A DNA stretch of 64,000 nucleotides. Origin: Arthrobacter ramosus. GTDB lineage: Bacteria; Actinomycetota; Actinomycetes; Actinomycetales; Micrococcaceae. Under the pieces are notes generated by a model. The model was not told where the DNA came from. It saw nothing but the letters and a program-made list of their open reading frames with translations, and made no database searches. The stretch lies in the NCBI RefSeq assembly GCF_039535095.1, contig NZ_BAAAWN010000001.1, positions 62,001 through 126,000 on the forward strand. Direction: 5' to 3'. Of this stretch, positions 33,407 to 42,551 are shown piece by piece (within the stretch, counting starts at the first letter, position 1; each line of letters begins with the position of its first letter). A program made the translations under genes and the position numbers.

Positions 33407-34885
33407 GTGGGGGTGCCGTTTCCTTTTCAGTTCGGAGCAGAGTGGACATGGCTCCTCGGCGCGTGGGCCATCGTTGAGATCGCCTTGCGCGTCGTGCTGC
33501 TGGGCGTCATCCCCGGAAACCGCCGCCCCACCACGGCCATGGCGTGGCTCCTTGCCGTCTTCCTTGTTCCGTCCGTGGGTTTCGTCCTGTTCCTGTTGTT
33601 CGGCAATTTCCGCTTGTCCCGCCGTCGTCGGGAGCAGCAGGAGCAAGTCAACGATCGGGTGCGTGCAGGCACTTCGGCGCTCGCCGACGTCGTGAGCAAT
33701 TACTCGGGACCCGAATGGGTGACGTCGGCCGGTGAACTGAACCGGCGCCTCGGCTCGCTGCCGATGGTGGACGGCAACTCCGTGGAGCTGATCCCCGGCT
33801 ACGAAGAGTCCATCAAGGCCATGGCTGAAGCGGTGCGGGGTGCCAAGAAGTTCGTCAATGCGGAGTTCTACATCATGAGCAGTGACTCCGTCACGGACGA
33901 ACTCCTCACCGAGTTGGAAAACGCAGCAGCGCGCGGTGTCAGCGTCCGGCTTCTGTTCGACCACATCGGTACGCTGCGGATCCCTGGCTACCGAAGGCTG
34001 GTCCGCAGGCTCAAGGGCGGCCAGATCCAGTGGCGCCGTATGTTGCCGTTGTTGCCCATCCACGGCCAGTGGCGTCGCCCGGACTTGCGGAACCACCGGA
34101 AAATCCTGGTGATCGACGGCGAAATCGCCTTCACGGGCTCCCAGAACCTGATCGAGCCCTCCTACAACAACCCCAAGCACCGACGCGCCGGACGTAAATG
34201 GGTGGAACTCATGGCGCGGATGGAGGGGCCGATCGTTGCTACCCTCAACGTCGTCTTCGCTACCGACTGGCTCAGCGAAACCGATGAATCCCTCGAAAAC
34301 CAGTTGCAGGTCGCGGTCCGAGCAACGCCCGGCCGAATAACGGCCCAGGTGGTTCCCAGCGGCCCGGGGTTTGTCACGGAAAACAACCTGCGCCTTTTCA
34401 ATACGCTGATCTACTCGGCCCAACACCGCATCTCGATCTGCAGCCCGTACTTCGTGCCCGACGATTCGCTGCTGTACGCCATTACGACGGCGGCCCAGCG
34501 TGGCGTCGACGTGGAACTGTTTGTCTCCGAGAAGGGCGACCAGTTCCTCGTCCACCACGCCCAGCGCTCCTACTATGAGGCGCTGCTGGAAGCCGGAGTA
34601 CGGATCTACCTGTACCGCGCGCCGTACGTGCTGCACGCCAAGCATTTCACCATCGACGAGGAAGTGGCCGTCCTCGGCTCCAGCAATATGGACATGCGCT
34701 CCTTCTCGCTCAACATGGAGGTGTCCGTGATGCTCCTGGGCGCCGAGGCTGTGGACAGCATGCGCTCCGTGGAATCGAGCTACCGGGAGATGTGCCGCGA
34801 GCTGACCCTGGAAGGCTGGTTGCACCGGCCTATGCTTGCCAAATACGTGGACAACGTGGCGCGACTGACCGCCACGCTGCAGTAG
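33407..34885 (+). CDS. cls: Cardiolipin synthase, phospholipase D superfamily
   Basis: This 492-residue protein has two N-terminal membrane helices (WLLGAWAIVEIALRVVLLG; TTAMAWLLAVFLVPSVGFVL) and two HKD motifs: RNHRKILVIDGEIAFTGSQN (about 227-246) and LHAKHFTIDEEVAVLGSSNM (about 408-427). It joins two phosphatidylglycerol molecules to form cardiolipin at the inner face of the membrane. The start is GTG 33407. It converges with the MarR gene with a 3-bp gap. Confidence 0.93.
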   Translation: MGVPFPFQFGAEWTWLLGAWAIVEIALRVVLLGVIPGNRRPTTAMAWLLAVFLVPSVGFVLFLLFGNFRLSRRRREQQEQVNDRVRAGTSALADVVSNYSGPEWVTSAGELNRRLGSLPMVDGNSVELIPGYEESIKAMAEAVRGAKKFVNAEFYIMSSDSVTDELLTELENAAARGVSVRLLFDHIGTLRIPGYRRLVRRLKGGQIQWRRMLPLLPIHGQWRRPDLRNHRKILVIDGEIAFTGSQNLIEPSYNNPKHRRAGRKWVELMARMEGPIVATLNVVFATDWLSETDESLENQLQVAVRATPGRITAQVVPSGPGFVTENNLRLFNTLIYSAQHRISICSPYFVPDDSLLYAITTAAQRGVDVELFVSEKGDQFLVHHAQRSYYEALLEAGVRIYLYRAPYVLHAKHFTIDEEVAVLGSSNMDMRSFSLNMEVSVMLLGAEAVDSMRSVESSYREMCRELTLEGWLHRPMLAKYVDNVARLTATLQ

Positions 34886-34888
34886 GGC

Positions 34889-35338
34889 TCAGTCCTCGGC
34901 GCAGGCCTCGTCCGCGGGTTCGCCGTGGATCCTCGACAACAGCCCATGGAGTTGTTGGAGTTCATCGGCGGAGAACCCGGCAAAGGCCTCCTGCTCGACG
35001 TCGGCTACCGCAACTTCAATCGACGCCACCGCTCGCTTGCCTTCCGCGGTGATTTCGACGATATGACGACGGCGGTCCGCGGGATCTCGGCGTCGTTCCG
35101 CCAGCCCTTCGCGTTCAAGGTCGTTCAGGACCGCTACCAGTCCGCTCGCGTCGATTGAGAGGATATCGATCAGGTCCTGCTGACTGAGCGGCCCGGACTC
35201 CTCAAGCCGGCACAGCAGCACGGCATGCCTTGGGCTGAGCCCGGAGGAGTCCAGCGCTTGGCGGAGGCGCGTATTCATGATGCGCCCGTGGCGCGCCAGG
35301 AGAAACCCCAGTTGCTTTCCTGCTGCCGAAGAACTCAT
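34889..35338 (-). CDS. MarR-family transcriptional regulator
   Basis: The 149-residue protein has the MarR winged helix: LSPRHAVLLCRLEESGPLSQ, then QDLIDILSIDASGLVAVLND and REGLAERRRDPADRRRHIVE with the DxRxR wing. The start is chosen at MSSSAAGKQLG (35338) because the upstream 14 residues are AT-rich and unlike the family. It is divergent from a flavin oxidoreductase gene (113-bp gap), the usual layout for a MarR regulator and its target. The gap is unusually AT-rich, with GATTACTTGCAATC and similar short dyads. Confidence 0.87.
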   Translation of the reverse strand: MSSSAAGKQLGFLLARHGRIMNTRLRQALDSSGLSPRHAVLLCRLEESGPLSQQDLIDILSIDASGLVAVLNDLEREGLAERRRDPADRRRHIVEITAEGKRAVASIEVAVADVEQEAFAGFSADELQQLHGLLSRIHGEPADEACAED

Positions 35339-35450
35339 CAGGAAAATCTTATCACTGAGGAAATTATTGATTACTTGCAATCGTTGTGCTTCATAAACGA
35401 TCTGGGCGGCACGAGCCGAGCAGCGTGAGCTTTCTACCTAAGGAGTTGCC

Positions 35451-36548
35451 ATGAACAACAATGCTCCGCACCCCACTGTGGTGGTTGTCGGCGGAGGCTA
35501 CGGTGGGATCTCTGTAGCCAAGGCCCTGGACGAACACGCGACCGTTACCTTGGTGGAGCCCAAGGACGCTTTCGTACACAACATTGCGGCCCTCCGATCC
35601 GTGGTCCAACCCGATTTCCTGCCGCGGATGTTCCTTCCCTATGACCGCCTGTTGGTGCACGGCACGGTACTCCGGGACCGCGCGGTCCGGGTAGACGGGC
35701 ACACCGTCGAGTTGGCTTCGGGTGGCAGCCTGGCGCCGGACTACATTGTCCTCGCGAGCGGTTCCAGCTACCCCTTCCCGGCCAAGAGTGATCGATTGGT
35801 CACCACCGACGCCATCGCCCGCTACCAAGCCGCACATGATGACCTCAAGCGCGCCGCCAGGGTGATGCTGCTGGGCGCCGGGGCGGTAGGCCTTGAACTT
35901 GCGGGCGAGATCGCGGCGGCATGGCCGGAGAAGGACATCGTGATGGTGGATCTGGCGCCGGACATCCTTCCCGGGCCGTACGATCCACGGCTGCGGATTG
36001 AGGTCAACCGGCAGCTGGATGAACTCGGCGTACGGCGAATCCTGGGGAGTTCGTTGGTGCAGTTGCCTCCGGTTCCTGCGGGTGAATTCGCCACCTTCAC
36101 GGTCAGCACCACGGACGGCACTGACATCCAGGCGGACATCTGGTTCCGCTGCTATGGAATAGCCCCGCAGACGGACTATGTGGCGGGGGACGTCCTTGCC
36201 GCACGGACTGCGGAGGGCTACCTGGACGTCACCCCCGAACTCCGCGTCGCAGGCTTCGAGAACGTCTACGCCTTGGGCGACATTTCGGCGATCGACGTGA
36301 ACAAAGCCGGCGTCGCGGCACGCGAGGCAGCGGTTGCTGCCAAGAACATCCAAGCCCAGATTGAGGGCTCCCCGGAACTGGCCGCTTACACGCCGTCGAA
36401 GCCCGTCATCATCCTTCCGTTGGGGCCGTCCGGCGGTTCGGGACAACTGCCCGACGGCGAGATCGCCAGTCCTGAGCTGATCTCCCAGATCAAGGGCCAA
36501 CACATGATGATCGACCGCTATGTCGAAATGTTGAATCTCAGCGCATGA
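35451..36548 (+). CDS. FAD-dependent pyridine-nucleotide oxidoreductase (NDH-2/FSP1-like)
   Basis: The 365-residue protein has an FAD site VVVVGGGYGGISVAKAL (about 10-26), a central NAD(P) site MLLGAGAVGLELAGEIAA (about 141-158), and the second FAD block VYALGDISAIDVNKAG (near 275). The family includes type II NADH dehydrogenases and AIF/FSP1-like quinone reductases. There is no C-terminal membrane anchor. It is divergent from the MarR gene, so induction by a redox-active or phenolic compound is plausible. A GGAG site precedes the ATG. Confidence 0.85.
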   Translation: MNNNAPHPTVVVVGGGYGGISVAKALDEHATVTLVEPKDAFVHNIAALRSVVQPDFLPRMFLPYDRLLVHGTVLRDRAVRVDGHTVELASGGSLAPDYIVLASGSSYPFPAKSDRLVTTDAIARYQAAHDDLKRAARVMLLGAGAVGLELAGEIAAAWPEKDIVMVDLAPDILPGPYDPRLRIEVNRQLDELGVRRILGSSLVQLPPVPAGEFATFTVSTTDGTDIQADIWFRCYGIAPQTDYVAGDVLAARTAEGYLDVTPELRVAGFENVYALGDISAIDVNKAGVAAREAAVAAKNIQAQIEGSPELAAYTPSKPVIILPLGPSGGSGQLPDGEIASPELISQIKGQHMMIDRYVEMLNLSA

Positions 36549-36566
36549 GCTGACTGCCTACGCCGA

Positions 36567-37031
36567 CTAGTACTCACCTTTGATCACGAAGAAGGAGCCG
36601 CGGATAACGCCTGCCAGCTTCGACTTCTGGCGAGCGAATTTGAAGCGTGACGCCAGTTCTTCCGGAATCTCCATGCCGTCGGCGAGCTTGAATCCGACCG
36701 CTCGCTTCCCGCCGGCCTCGATGCTGTACATGACGTTGATCGACAGCCCCGACTCGTAGAAGACGTAGGCCATCCGCAAACCGTCGACTTCGAAGGCAGT
36801 CGCTTCCAGCGGGCGGGAGCTGATGACGATGTCACGCTCGTCCTTCAGGATGCGGCTCACCCGCTCGACCACCTCGGGAAGCTCGCTGGCGGGGCTCACA
36901 GCAAAGGCGTGGTCGTACTTGTTCCGGTAATAGCGGCCCTCGTTGGCGCGCAACCCGGCAAGCGCCCCGGCAACGGGAGACGATTCCAGCCCGGCAGTAG
37001 AAACATTCTCGAAGTCAACGATGTGCGGCAT
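36567..37031 (-). CDS. Hypothetical protein
   Basis: This 154-residue protein is not recognised. It is mixed alpha/beta, with LKDERDIVISSRPLEATAFE (about 70-89), LRMAYVFYESGLSINVMYSI (93-112) and a basic C-terminal FKFARQKSKLAGVIRGSFFV. No signal peptide or membrane helix. It converges with the oxidoreductase gene (18-bp gap) and is divergent from an NCS1 permease gene. A ligand-binding or stress role would be a guess. Confidence 0.6.
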   Translation of the reverse strand: MPHIVDFENVSTAGLESSPVAGALAGLRANEGRYYRNKYDHAFAVSPASELPEVVERVSRILKDERDIVISSRPLEATAFEVDGLRMAYVFYESGLSINVMYSIEAGGKRAVGFKLADGMEIPEELASRFKFARQKSKLAGVIRGSFFVIKGEY

Positions 37032-37168
37032 GCACCCTCCTGGTAAGACGTGGTTGGACCAATGCTAACGTGACGACGTTCCAGCACTCCCGAGGGGGCT
37101 TTCCTTCCCGCCGCAATGGGGCGACTCTGGAATTCCAAGCATGTTTGGAAGCGTTCTTCGGAGGCATC

Positions 37169-38749
37169 ATGGCGCGGAAAAACGAGTCCCCGGCTGTGCA
37201 GGCACCGCCCGAGCCGGGAGACGAATACCCTGAGAAAGTCCGAATCCTTGCGGAGGGCCGAGTGGTCAGCGACAGGCTGTGGAATGCGGACCTCGCACCG
37301 GCCCGGCAACGCAATTGGAGGGTCCGCAGCCTCTTCGCCCTGTGGATGTGCGACGTCCACAGCATCGCCGGTTACACCTTCGCAGCCGGTCTTTTCATCA
37401 CCGGCCTGGTGGGCTGGCAAGTCTTCCTGGCACTGGTCCTCGGCATTACCCTGGTCTATTTCCTCATGAACTTTGCCGGGACGGCGGGGCAGAAAACCGG
37501 GGTGCCGTATCCGGTCCTGGCGCGGATGTCCTTCGGCCTCTTCGGTGCCAACCTGGCCGCCCTGATCCGGGCACTCATTGCCATCGCCTGGTACGGCATC
37601 CAGACCTGGCTTGCCTCGGAAGCCGTGCTGGTGTTGCTGTTTTCCGTGTGGCCCCAATTGACCTCGCTCGACGGTCCGGACGTACCACGCATCCTTGGCC
37701 TGACGCCGCTCGGCTGGGCGGCTTTCCTGGTCCTCTGGGCGGTCCAGCTGCTGGTCATCCGCCGGGGCATGGAGACGGTCCGGAAGTTCCAGGACTGGGC
37801 CGGTCCCGCCATCTGGGTGGCCATGTTCGCGCTCGCGATCTACATCCTGACGCAAGCGGGCAACAAGTTCAGCCTCTCGATCCCCGGCGTCGCGCCTTTG
37901 GACGGCCCGGCAGCCTTGACCCAGTTCTTCTCGGCCATCGCCCTGACTGTCACCTACTTCGCGGCGCTTCTCCTGAACTTCTGCGATTTCTCCCGGTTCG
38001 CACCGGACCGCAAGACCATCCTGCGCGGCAACTTCTGGGGCCTGCCCGTGAACTTCATCGCGTTCGCCCTGGTCACAGTGGTGGTCACAGCCGGCGCGGC
38101 GTCCTACTTCACCGCAGACCAGTACGCCGGCCAGGACATGTTCAAGGTGATCACCGATCCCGTGGCGATCGTCCAGGCGATCAGGAATCCGTGGATCACC
38201 ATCATCGCCGCCATCACGTTTGTGGTGGCCACGATCGGCATCAACGTCGTGGCGAACTTCGTTTCGGCCTCCTACGACCTCGCCAACGTGGCCCCGCACC
38301 GCATCGACTTCCGCCGCGGCGGCCTTATCAGCGCAGTGCTCGCAATCGTGATCCTGCCTTGGAACCTCTTCAGCAGTCCTGTGGTGATCGTGTACTTCCT
38401 CGGCGGCCTGGGCGCGCTGCTTGGTCCGTTGTTCGGGGTCATCTTCACGGACTTCTTCCGCATCCGACACCAGCGTTGCAAGGTCTCGGACCTGTACCAC
38501 GAGGACGAGAAAGGCCTCTATTTCTACACCAAAGGCTGGAACCTCAAGGCCATTGCCGCGCTGGTTCCGGCCGCCGTCGTCGCAGGCGTTTTGGCACTGG
38601 TCCCGGCATTGCAGAACTTCCTCCCGGGAGGCTCGGGCCTGGGCCCGTATTCATGGTTCGTGGGGGCAATCCTGGCCAGCCTGATCTACTACACGATCAC
38701 CCGCAACGACCCCCGGACAGTCCGCGCACGGACGGAGGAGCACGACTGA
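37169..38749 (+). CDS. NCS1-family nucleobase/allantoin-type permease
   Basis: This 526-residue, 12-helix transporter has the NCS1 N-terminal motif LWNADLAPARQRNWRVRSLF (about 39-58), WMCDVHSIAGYTFAAGL, and ANLAALIRALIAIAWYGIQT (near 130) with the Trp-Tyr-Gly-Ile-Gln helix break that shapes the substrate site. NCS1 proteins bring in purines, pyrimidines, allantoin or hydantoins with H+ or Na+. The start is ATG 37169 with GGAGG four bases before it. No catabolic genes adjoin, so the substrate is open. Confidence 0.87.
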   Translation: MARKNESPAVQAPPEPGDEYPEKVRILAEGRVVSDRLWNADLAPARQRNWRVRSLFALWMCDVHSIAGYTFAAGLFITGLVGWQVFLALVLGITLVYFLMNFAGTAGQKTGVPYPVLARMSFGLFGANLAALIRALIAIAWYGIQTWLASEAVLVLLFSVWPQLTSLDGPDVPRILGLTPLGWAAFLVLWAVQLLVIRRGMETVRKFQDWAGPAIWVAMFALAIYILTQAGNKFSLSIPGVAPLDGPAALTQFFSAIALTVTYFAALLLNFCDFSRFAPDRKTILRGNFWGLPVNFIAFALVTVVVTAGAASYFTADQYAGQDMFKVITDPVAIVQAIRNPWITIIAAITFVVATIGINVVANFVSASYDLANVAPHRIDFRRGGLISAVLAIVILPWNLFSSPVVIVYFLGGLGALLGPLFGVIFTDFFRIRHQRCKVSDLYHEDEKGLYFYTKGWNLKAIAALVPAAVVAGVLALVPALQNFLPGGSGLGPYSWFVGAILASLIYYTITRNDPRTVRARTEEHD

Positions 38750-38752
38750 CTC

Positions 38753-40855
38753 TCAGCTAGTGGGAAACTCCGCGCCCAGGGCGGAGAGCACGCCGAACGC
38801 CTTGGTCCGGATTTCGTCGTATTCGTCCTGGGGCGTGGAGTCCGCCGTGATGGCCCCTCCGACGCCGAGACTGAGCGTGCGTCCACCGTCGCCGTCGGGA
38901 CCCATCACCAGGGTCCGGATCACGACGGCGAGGTCCGTCGCCGCGTTGAGCGAAAAGTACCCGATCGCGCCGGAGTAGACCCCGCGCGGTCCGGATTCGA
39001 GCCCGTCAAGGATGTCCATGGTGCTGATCTTCGGGGCGCCCGTCATGGACCCGGCAGGGAACGCTGCCGCCACGGCCTCGGCCCGGGGTGCTCCGGGGCG
39101 CAGCCGGGCGTCGATGGTGCTCACCATCTGGTGCACGGTGGCATAGCTTTCCACCTCGCACAGCCGGCTGACGGTCACCGATCCGGGCACGGCGAAGTGG
39201 CTGAGGTCGTTGCGGAGCAAGTCCACGATCATGATGTTCTCGGCACGGTCCTTGAGCGAGGATTCAAGGCCGCGCCGCAGGGCCTCGTCAATGGCGGGAT
39301 CGTTGGCCCGGCCCCTGGTGCCCTTGATCGGCTCGGCCCGCATGCCGCCGTCGGAGGTTATCCGCAGGAAGCGCTCCGGCGAGGTACTCGCGACCGTCAG
39401 ATCGCCGAACCGCAAGTAGCTCGCGAACGGTGCCGGGTTGCGCTTGCGCAGCGCGAGGTAGCTCTCCCACGGGTCCAGCCCAGGATCCGAGGCGGTCACG
39501 GTGGTGGTCAGGCAGACCTCGTACGTGTTGCCCTCGGCGATCTGGTGCTGGGCGTCGGTGATTTTGCTTTTGTACTCGTCCTCGGTGTCGCGGCTGGAGA
39601 ACTCGAGCGCCACCGTGCCGCTCCCGACGGCGGGATCCCCGGCCGAGTGCCTCGGCGCGCCGGCCGCTTGGGGGGCCTGGGTTTTCGAGGTCTCGGCCGC
39701 GGACAGCACGGCCTCGCGCGCAAGCCCAAGCCAATCGCCGGCGTCGGGAGCATCGATGGCAAGCAGCCAGACGGCAGCATCCCGGTGGTCGATCACGACG
39801 GCCCGGCCGGCGAAGAGCAACGCTGCATCCGGAGTGCCGGCGTGGACATCGCTGCCACCGGTCTCACGCTTCAATTCATATCCGAGGTAACCCAACCAGC
39901 CGAGCGTGAATTCGCAGTCATAGCCTTCAGGTGCCCTCAAGGCCTTGCGGCCCCACACGGTGTCCAGCCAGCGGAAGAAGGGGCCTGTGGTCTCCACGGT
40001 GGCGCATCCGGCGCTCAGCCGGGTGGCTCCGGAACTGTGCATTACAGCCTGACCGAAGGAGCCGCCGTCGTCCGCGAGGATACTGAAGCGGCTGCGCTCG
40101 GCCGCGGCATTGAAGGATCCGGCGTCGCTGGCTGTGTCCCTGTTGGAGGACGTGTTGGAGGAATCGAGCCAGACGGCGTTCGCGGACTTGGCGTACAGCG
40201 CGTGGAACAGCGCCGCGGCGTCCGGCGTGGCGTCGATCCGTTCGGCCTTGAGCTGCAAGCCGCGGCGTGCCGAGAGCTCGGGAGCCAGCACAGGGGAGAG
40301 CGAAGGGAGATAGTTCAGCGCTTGCAGGACGTCATCCGGGGCATTGCCGTCCGCCCGGTTCAGCACCCGGACGTCAGTGTGGTCGAGGACGTCGTCGGTC
40401 TCCAGCCACTCGTCCTCCTGCGCCGCCCAGCTGTCCCAGAACGGTTCGTAGCTGCTTCCATCGCGGGCCATCGCACGGTGCCGGCGATCGTCGTCGGGAG
40501 CGTCCACCCAGACCACGGCGTCCAGCATGGGCCGGGCGGCACTCGCGGCTGCCCCGACGCCCTCGACGATGACGATTTCGGCAGGCAGCGTCACGTGGCT
40601 GCGGCCGTCGTAGTGTTTCTCCCAGTCCCAACTGACCCACTCGGCGGCGTCGCCGTGCCGCAGCGGTGCCAGGACCGTGGTGACGTACCGCTCGATGCCC
40701 GCAGCGAGGCCGTTCCAGCCCGGATAGATGTCCTCAAGATGGAACAGGGACACCTTGTGATGCATGCGGAGGCGGGCGGCAAGTTCGACGGCGAGAGTGG
40801 TCTTTCCCGCGCCGGAGCGGCCATCGATGGCGATGATCACGGGTGCTGGGGTCAT
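38753..40855 (-). CDS. pabB: P-loop (uridine-kinase-like) kinase fused to aminodeoxychorismate synthase component I
   Basis: This 700-residue fusion has residues 1-200 as a P-loop kinase-like domain with Walker A AIDGRSGAGKTTLAVE (9-24), EIVIVEGVGAAAS and a lid-like RRHRAMARDG segment. From about residue 205 it is a full chorismate-binding enzyme: PIKGTRGRAND (the PIKGT Lys marks PabB rather than TrpE), SLKDRAENIMIVDLLRNDLS and FPAGSMTGAPK. PabB aminates chorismate for folate synthesis with a separate glutaminase (PabA), absent here. What the kinase part phosphorylates is unknown. It overlaps the tyrosine-phosphatase gene by four bases. Confidence 0.88.
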   Translation of the reverse strand: MTPAPVIIAIDGRSGAGKTTLAVELAARLRMHHKVSLFHLEDIYPGWNGLAAGIERYVTTVLAPLRHGDAAEWVSWDWEKHYDGRSHVTLPAEIVIVEGVGAAASAARPMLDAVVWVDAPDDDRRHRAMARDGSSYEPFWDSWAAQEDEWLETDDVLDHTDVRVLNRADGNAPDDVLQALNYLPSLSPVLAPELSARRGLQLKAERIDATPDAAALFHALYAKSANAVWLDSSNTSSNRDTASDAGSFNAAAERSRFSILADDGGSFGQAVMHSSGATRLSAGCATVETTGPFFRWLDTVWGRKALRAPEGYDCEFTLGWLGYLGYELKRETGGSDVHAGTPDAALLFAGRAVVIDHRDAAVWLLAIDAPDAGDWLGLAREAVLSAAETSKTQAPQAAGAPRHSAGDPAVGSGTVALEFSSRDTEDEYKSKITDAQHQIAEGNTYEVCLTTTVTASDPGLDPWESYLALRKRNPAPFASYLRFGDLTVASTSPERFLRITSDGGMRAEPIKGTRGRANDPAIDEALRRGLESSLKDRAENIMIVDLLRNDLSHFAVPGSVTVSRLCEVESYATVHQMVSTIDARLRPGAPRAEAVAAAFPAGSMTGAPKISTMDILDGLESGPRGVYSGAIGYFSLNAATDLAVVIRTLVMGPDGDGGRTLSLGVGGAITADSTPQDEYDEIRTKAFGVLSALGAEFPTS

Positions 40856-41412
40856 GAAATAGAGCGTACCTGCTGCGGGTCGAGGTGCTGTGCGTGCTGC
40901 CTAGCGGCAAGGACGTCACGCGTGTGCGCGACGATCCCGGGAACGGCCGCGCGGATGAGGTCCCAGGTGACGTCGAAATCGTGATGGCCGCCGTACCAGG
41001 GGTCCTCGATGCCCAGGTCCAAGGTGCTCCGGCCCGCTACGGACGGGTCGAAACTGCGCAGCATCCGGATCTTGGCAAGTGTTTCCGAGTCCGGGGCGGC
41101 CTCGTGGAGCCAGCCGTAGTGATCCACGTCGAGGGCCAAAACCAGGTCCCGCTCCCGGAACCACTCCTGGCGCCAGCTCCTGGCGATGTGACCCTCGGAG
41201 CGGATGCGGTGTGCCGAAAGGACCCGGGCCGCGCGTGGATCGATGGGGTGTCCGGCCTCGTAGGACGTGGTTCCCGCAGAGTCGACAACAACCGCTCCAC
41301 CGAGCCCTCCGGCGTCGAACGCTTCAGTCAACATCAGTTGCGCCATGGGTGAGCGGCAGATGTTTCCCGTGCAGACGGTGATGATGCGGTATGGGCTCGA
41401 CGCTGAGTACAT
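40852..41412 (-). CDS. Low-molecular-weight protein tyrosine phosphatase
   Basis: The 186-residue protein has the active-site loop VCTGNICRSP (Cys14 to Arg20, CX5R) and the general-acid Asp in IEDPWYGG (about residue 137). It removes phosphate from tyrosine residues or related small molecules. Its C-terminus overlaps the start of the kinase-PabB gene (ATGA), so the two are translationally coupled, an unexpected partnership. No separate kinase substrate is identifiable here. Confidence 0.92.
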   Translation of the reverse strand: MYSASSPYRIITVCTGNICRSPMAQLMLTEAFDAGGLGGAVVVDSAGTTSYEAGHPIDPRAARVLSAHRIRSEGHIARSWRQEWFRERDLVLALDVDHYGWLHEAAPDSETLAKIRMLRSFDPSVAGRSTLDLGIEDPWYGGHHDFDVTWDLIRAAVPGIVAHTRDVLAARQHAQHLDPQQVRSIS

Positions 41413-41504
41413 GGAGCAAGCATGGGGGATGCCACCCGGTCTTGGCTAGTCAAAAACAAAGGGAGTTTACGGAATTTGTAAAGTCGCTGGTGGAGGCGTC
41501 AAAG

Positions 41505-41599
41505 CGCCTCAACTTCCTACCGCTTTTGACCGGGATCGCGGCCGTCGAGTGGCGGGACTCCGGGGGTCGGAAGCGGAAAGCTGGTAGGAAGTTGAGGCG
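41505..41599. repeat. 95-bp palindromic element with perfect 17-bp arms
   Basis: CGCCTCAACTTCCTACC (41505-41521) and its exact complement GGTAGGAAGTTGAGGCG (41583-41599) enclose 61 bases, with GCTTT/AAAGC extending the stem past a one-base bulge. GAGGCG just outside (41493-41498) could compete with the left arm through a shorter hairpin. It lies 8 bp after the ribokinase stop, so it may end that operon, but no T-tract follows. Confidence 0.8.
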
Positions 41600-41606
41600 G
41601 CCTGAG

Positions 41607-42551
41607 TCAGGAAATCCGCAAGTGCTCCAGGACTTCCTCAGCCCCGGGGTAGGCGGCCTGGGTGCCCTTCTTGGTGGTGGCGAGCGCTGCGGCAACTGAT
41701 GCGAATGCCGCGGCTTCGGCCAGGGTTTCGCCTACGGCGAGGCGGGCAGCGACGGCACCGGTGAAGGCGTCCCCTGCGCCGGTCGTATCCACGGCGTTGA
41801 CCTTGGTGGGTGCGATCCGGGAGATCTGTTCCCCGGACGCGGCGAGTGAATCCAACACCACGGAGCCGTGGGAGCCGAGCGTAACCAATACCCTATGCAA
41901 TCCGCGCTCGGCGAACTGGCCCCGGACCGGCTCCCAGGCGCTTGCATGCGCGCCCGGGTGGGGCATCTCGGCGTCGCCAAGGAACATTGAGGCTTCGTGG
42001 GCGTTGACCAGCAGGACATCGCTCAAGGCTGCAAGGCTTTGCGGTATCTCGGCGTACGGCGAGAGGTTCAACAGAACGGTTGCACCGGCGTCGTGCGCTG
42101 TTTTGGCGGCAGCCTCCACAGTCTCGAGGCTGACCTCCAGGCAGAGGCAGAGAACCGCGGCGTCGTCGAAGGCGTCCGCCGACACGTCCGCCGGGGCGAG
42201 CGTTCCATTGGCACCGGCCGAAATGATGATGTTGTTCTCACCATTCGCGTCCACCGCGATAACCGCGACGCCGGTGGCCACATCCGCGGAACGGCGGACG
42301 CGCGAAACGTCCACGCCGGCCCTTTCCGTGGAGGCGAGGAGCATGTCACCGTTGGAGTCGTTTCCGACGGCGCCGATCAGGCTCACCGTGCCGCCCAGCT
42401 TGCTCGCCGCGACGGCCTGGTTGGCGCTCTTGCCGCCGGGATTGACCGCGAAACCGTTGCCGTGGACTGTTTCGCCCGGGAGCGGGAGCCGCTCGCAATA
42501 GATGGTCAGGTCCGCGTTCAAGGACCCGACGACGACGATCCTGCGGTTCAC
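41607..42551 (-). CDS. rbsK: Ribokinase (PfkB family)
   Basis: This 314-residue sugar kinase has the N-terminal VVVGSLNADLTIYCERLPLP, the GGKSANQAVAASKLGG substrate block (about 38-53) and the catalytic VDTTGAGDAFTGAVAARLA (about 249-267, Asp as base). It phosphorylates ribose to ribose-5-phosphate. As last gene of the nucleoside hydrolase-MFS-rbsK operon it would act on the ribose released from nucleosides. Its start overlaps the MFS stop by four bases. Confidence 0.9.
   Translation of the reverse strand: MNRRIVVVGSLNADLTIYCERLPLPGETVHGNGFAVNPGGKSANQAVAASKLGGTVSLIGAVGNDSNGDMLLASTERAGVDVSRVRRSADVATGVAVIAVDANGENNIIISAGANGTLAPADVSADAFDDAAVLCLCLEVSLETVEAAAKTAHDAGATVLLNLSPYAEIPQSLAALSDVLLVNAHEASMFLGDAEMPHPGAHASAWEPVRGQFAERGLHRVLVTLGSHGSVVLDSLAASGEQISRIAPTKVNAVDTTGAGDAFTGAVAARLAVGETLAEAAAFASVAAALATTKKGTQAAYPGAEEVLEHLRIS

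Noticed and set aside
37279..38760. Alternative plus frame of 493 residues, and a 534-residue minus frame over the same gene
   Set aside because: Both overlap the NCS1 permease, which has 12 hydrophobic segments and family motifs; the alternatives are Arg/His/Pro-rich.
39131..40984. Plus-strand frame of 617 residues
   Set aside because: Antisense to the kinase-PabB gene, which carries clear active-site motifs.
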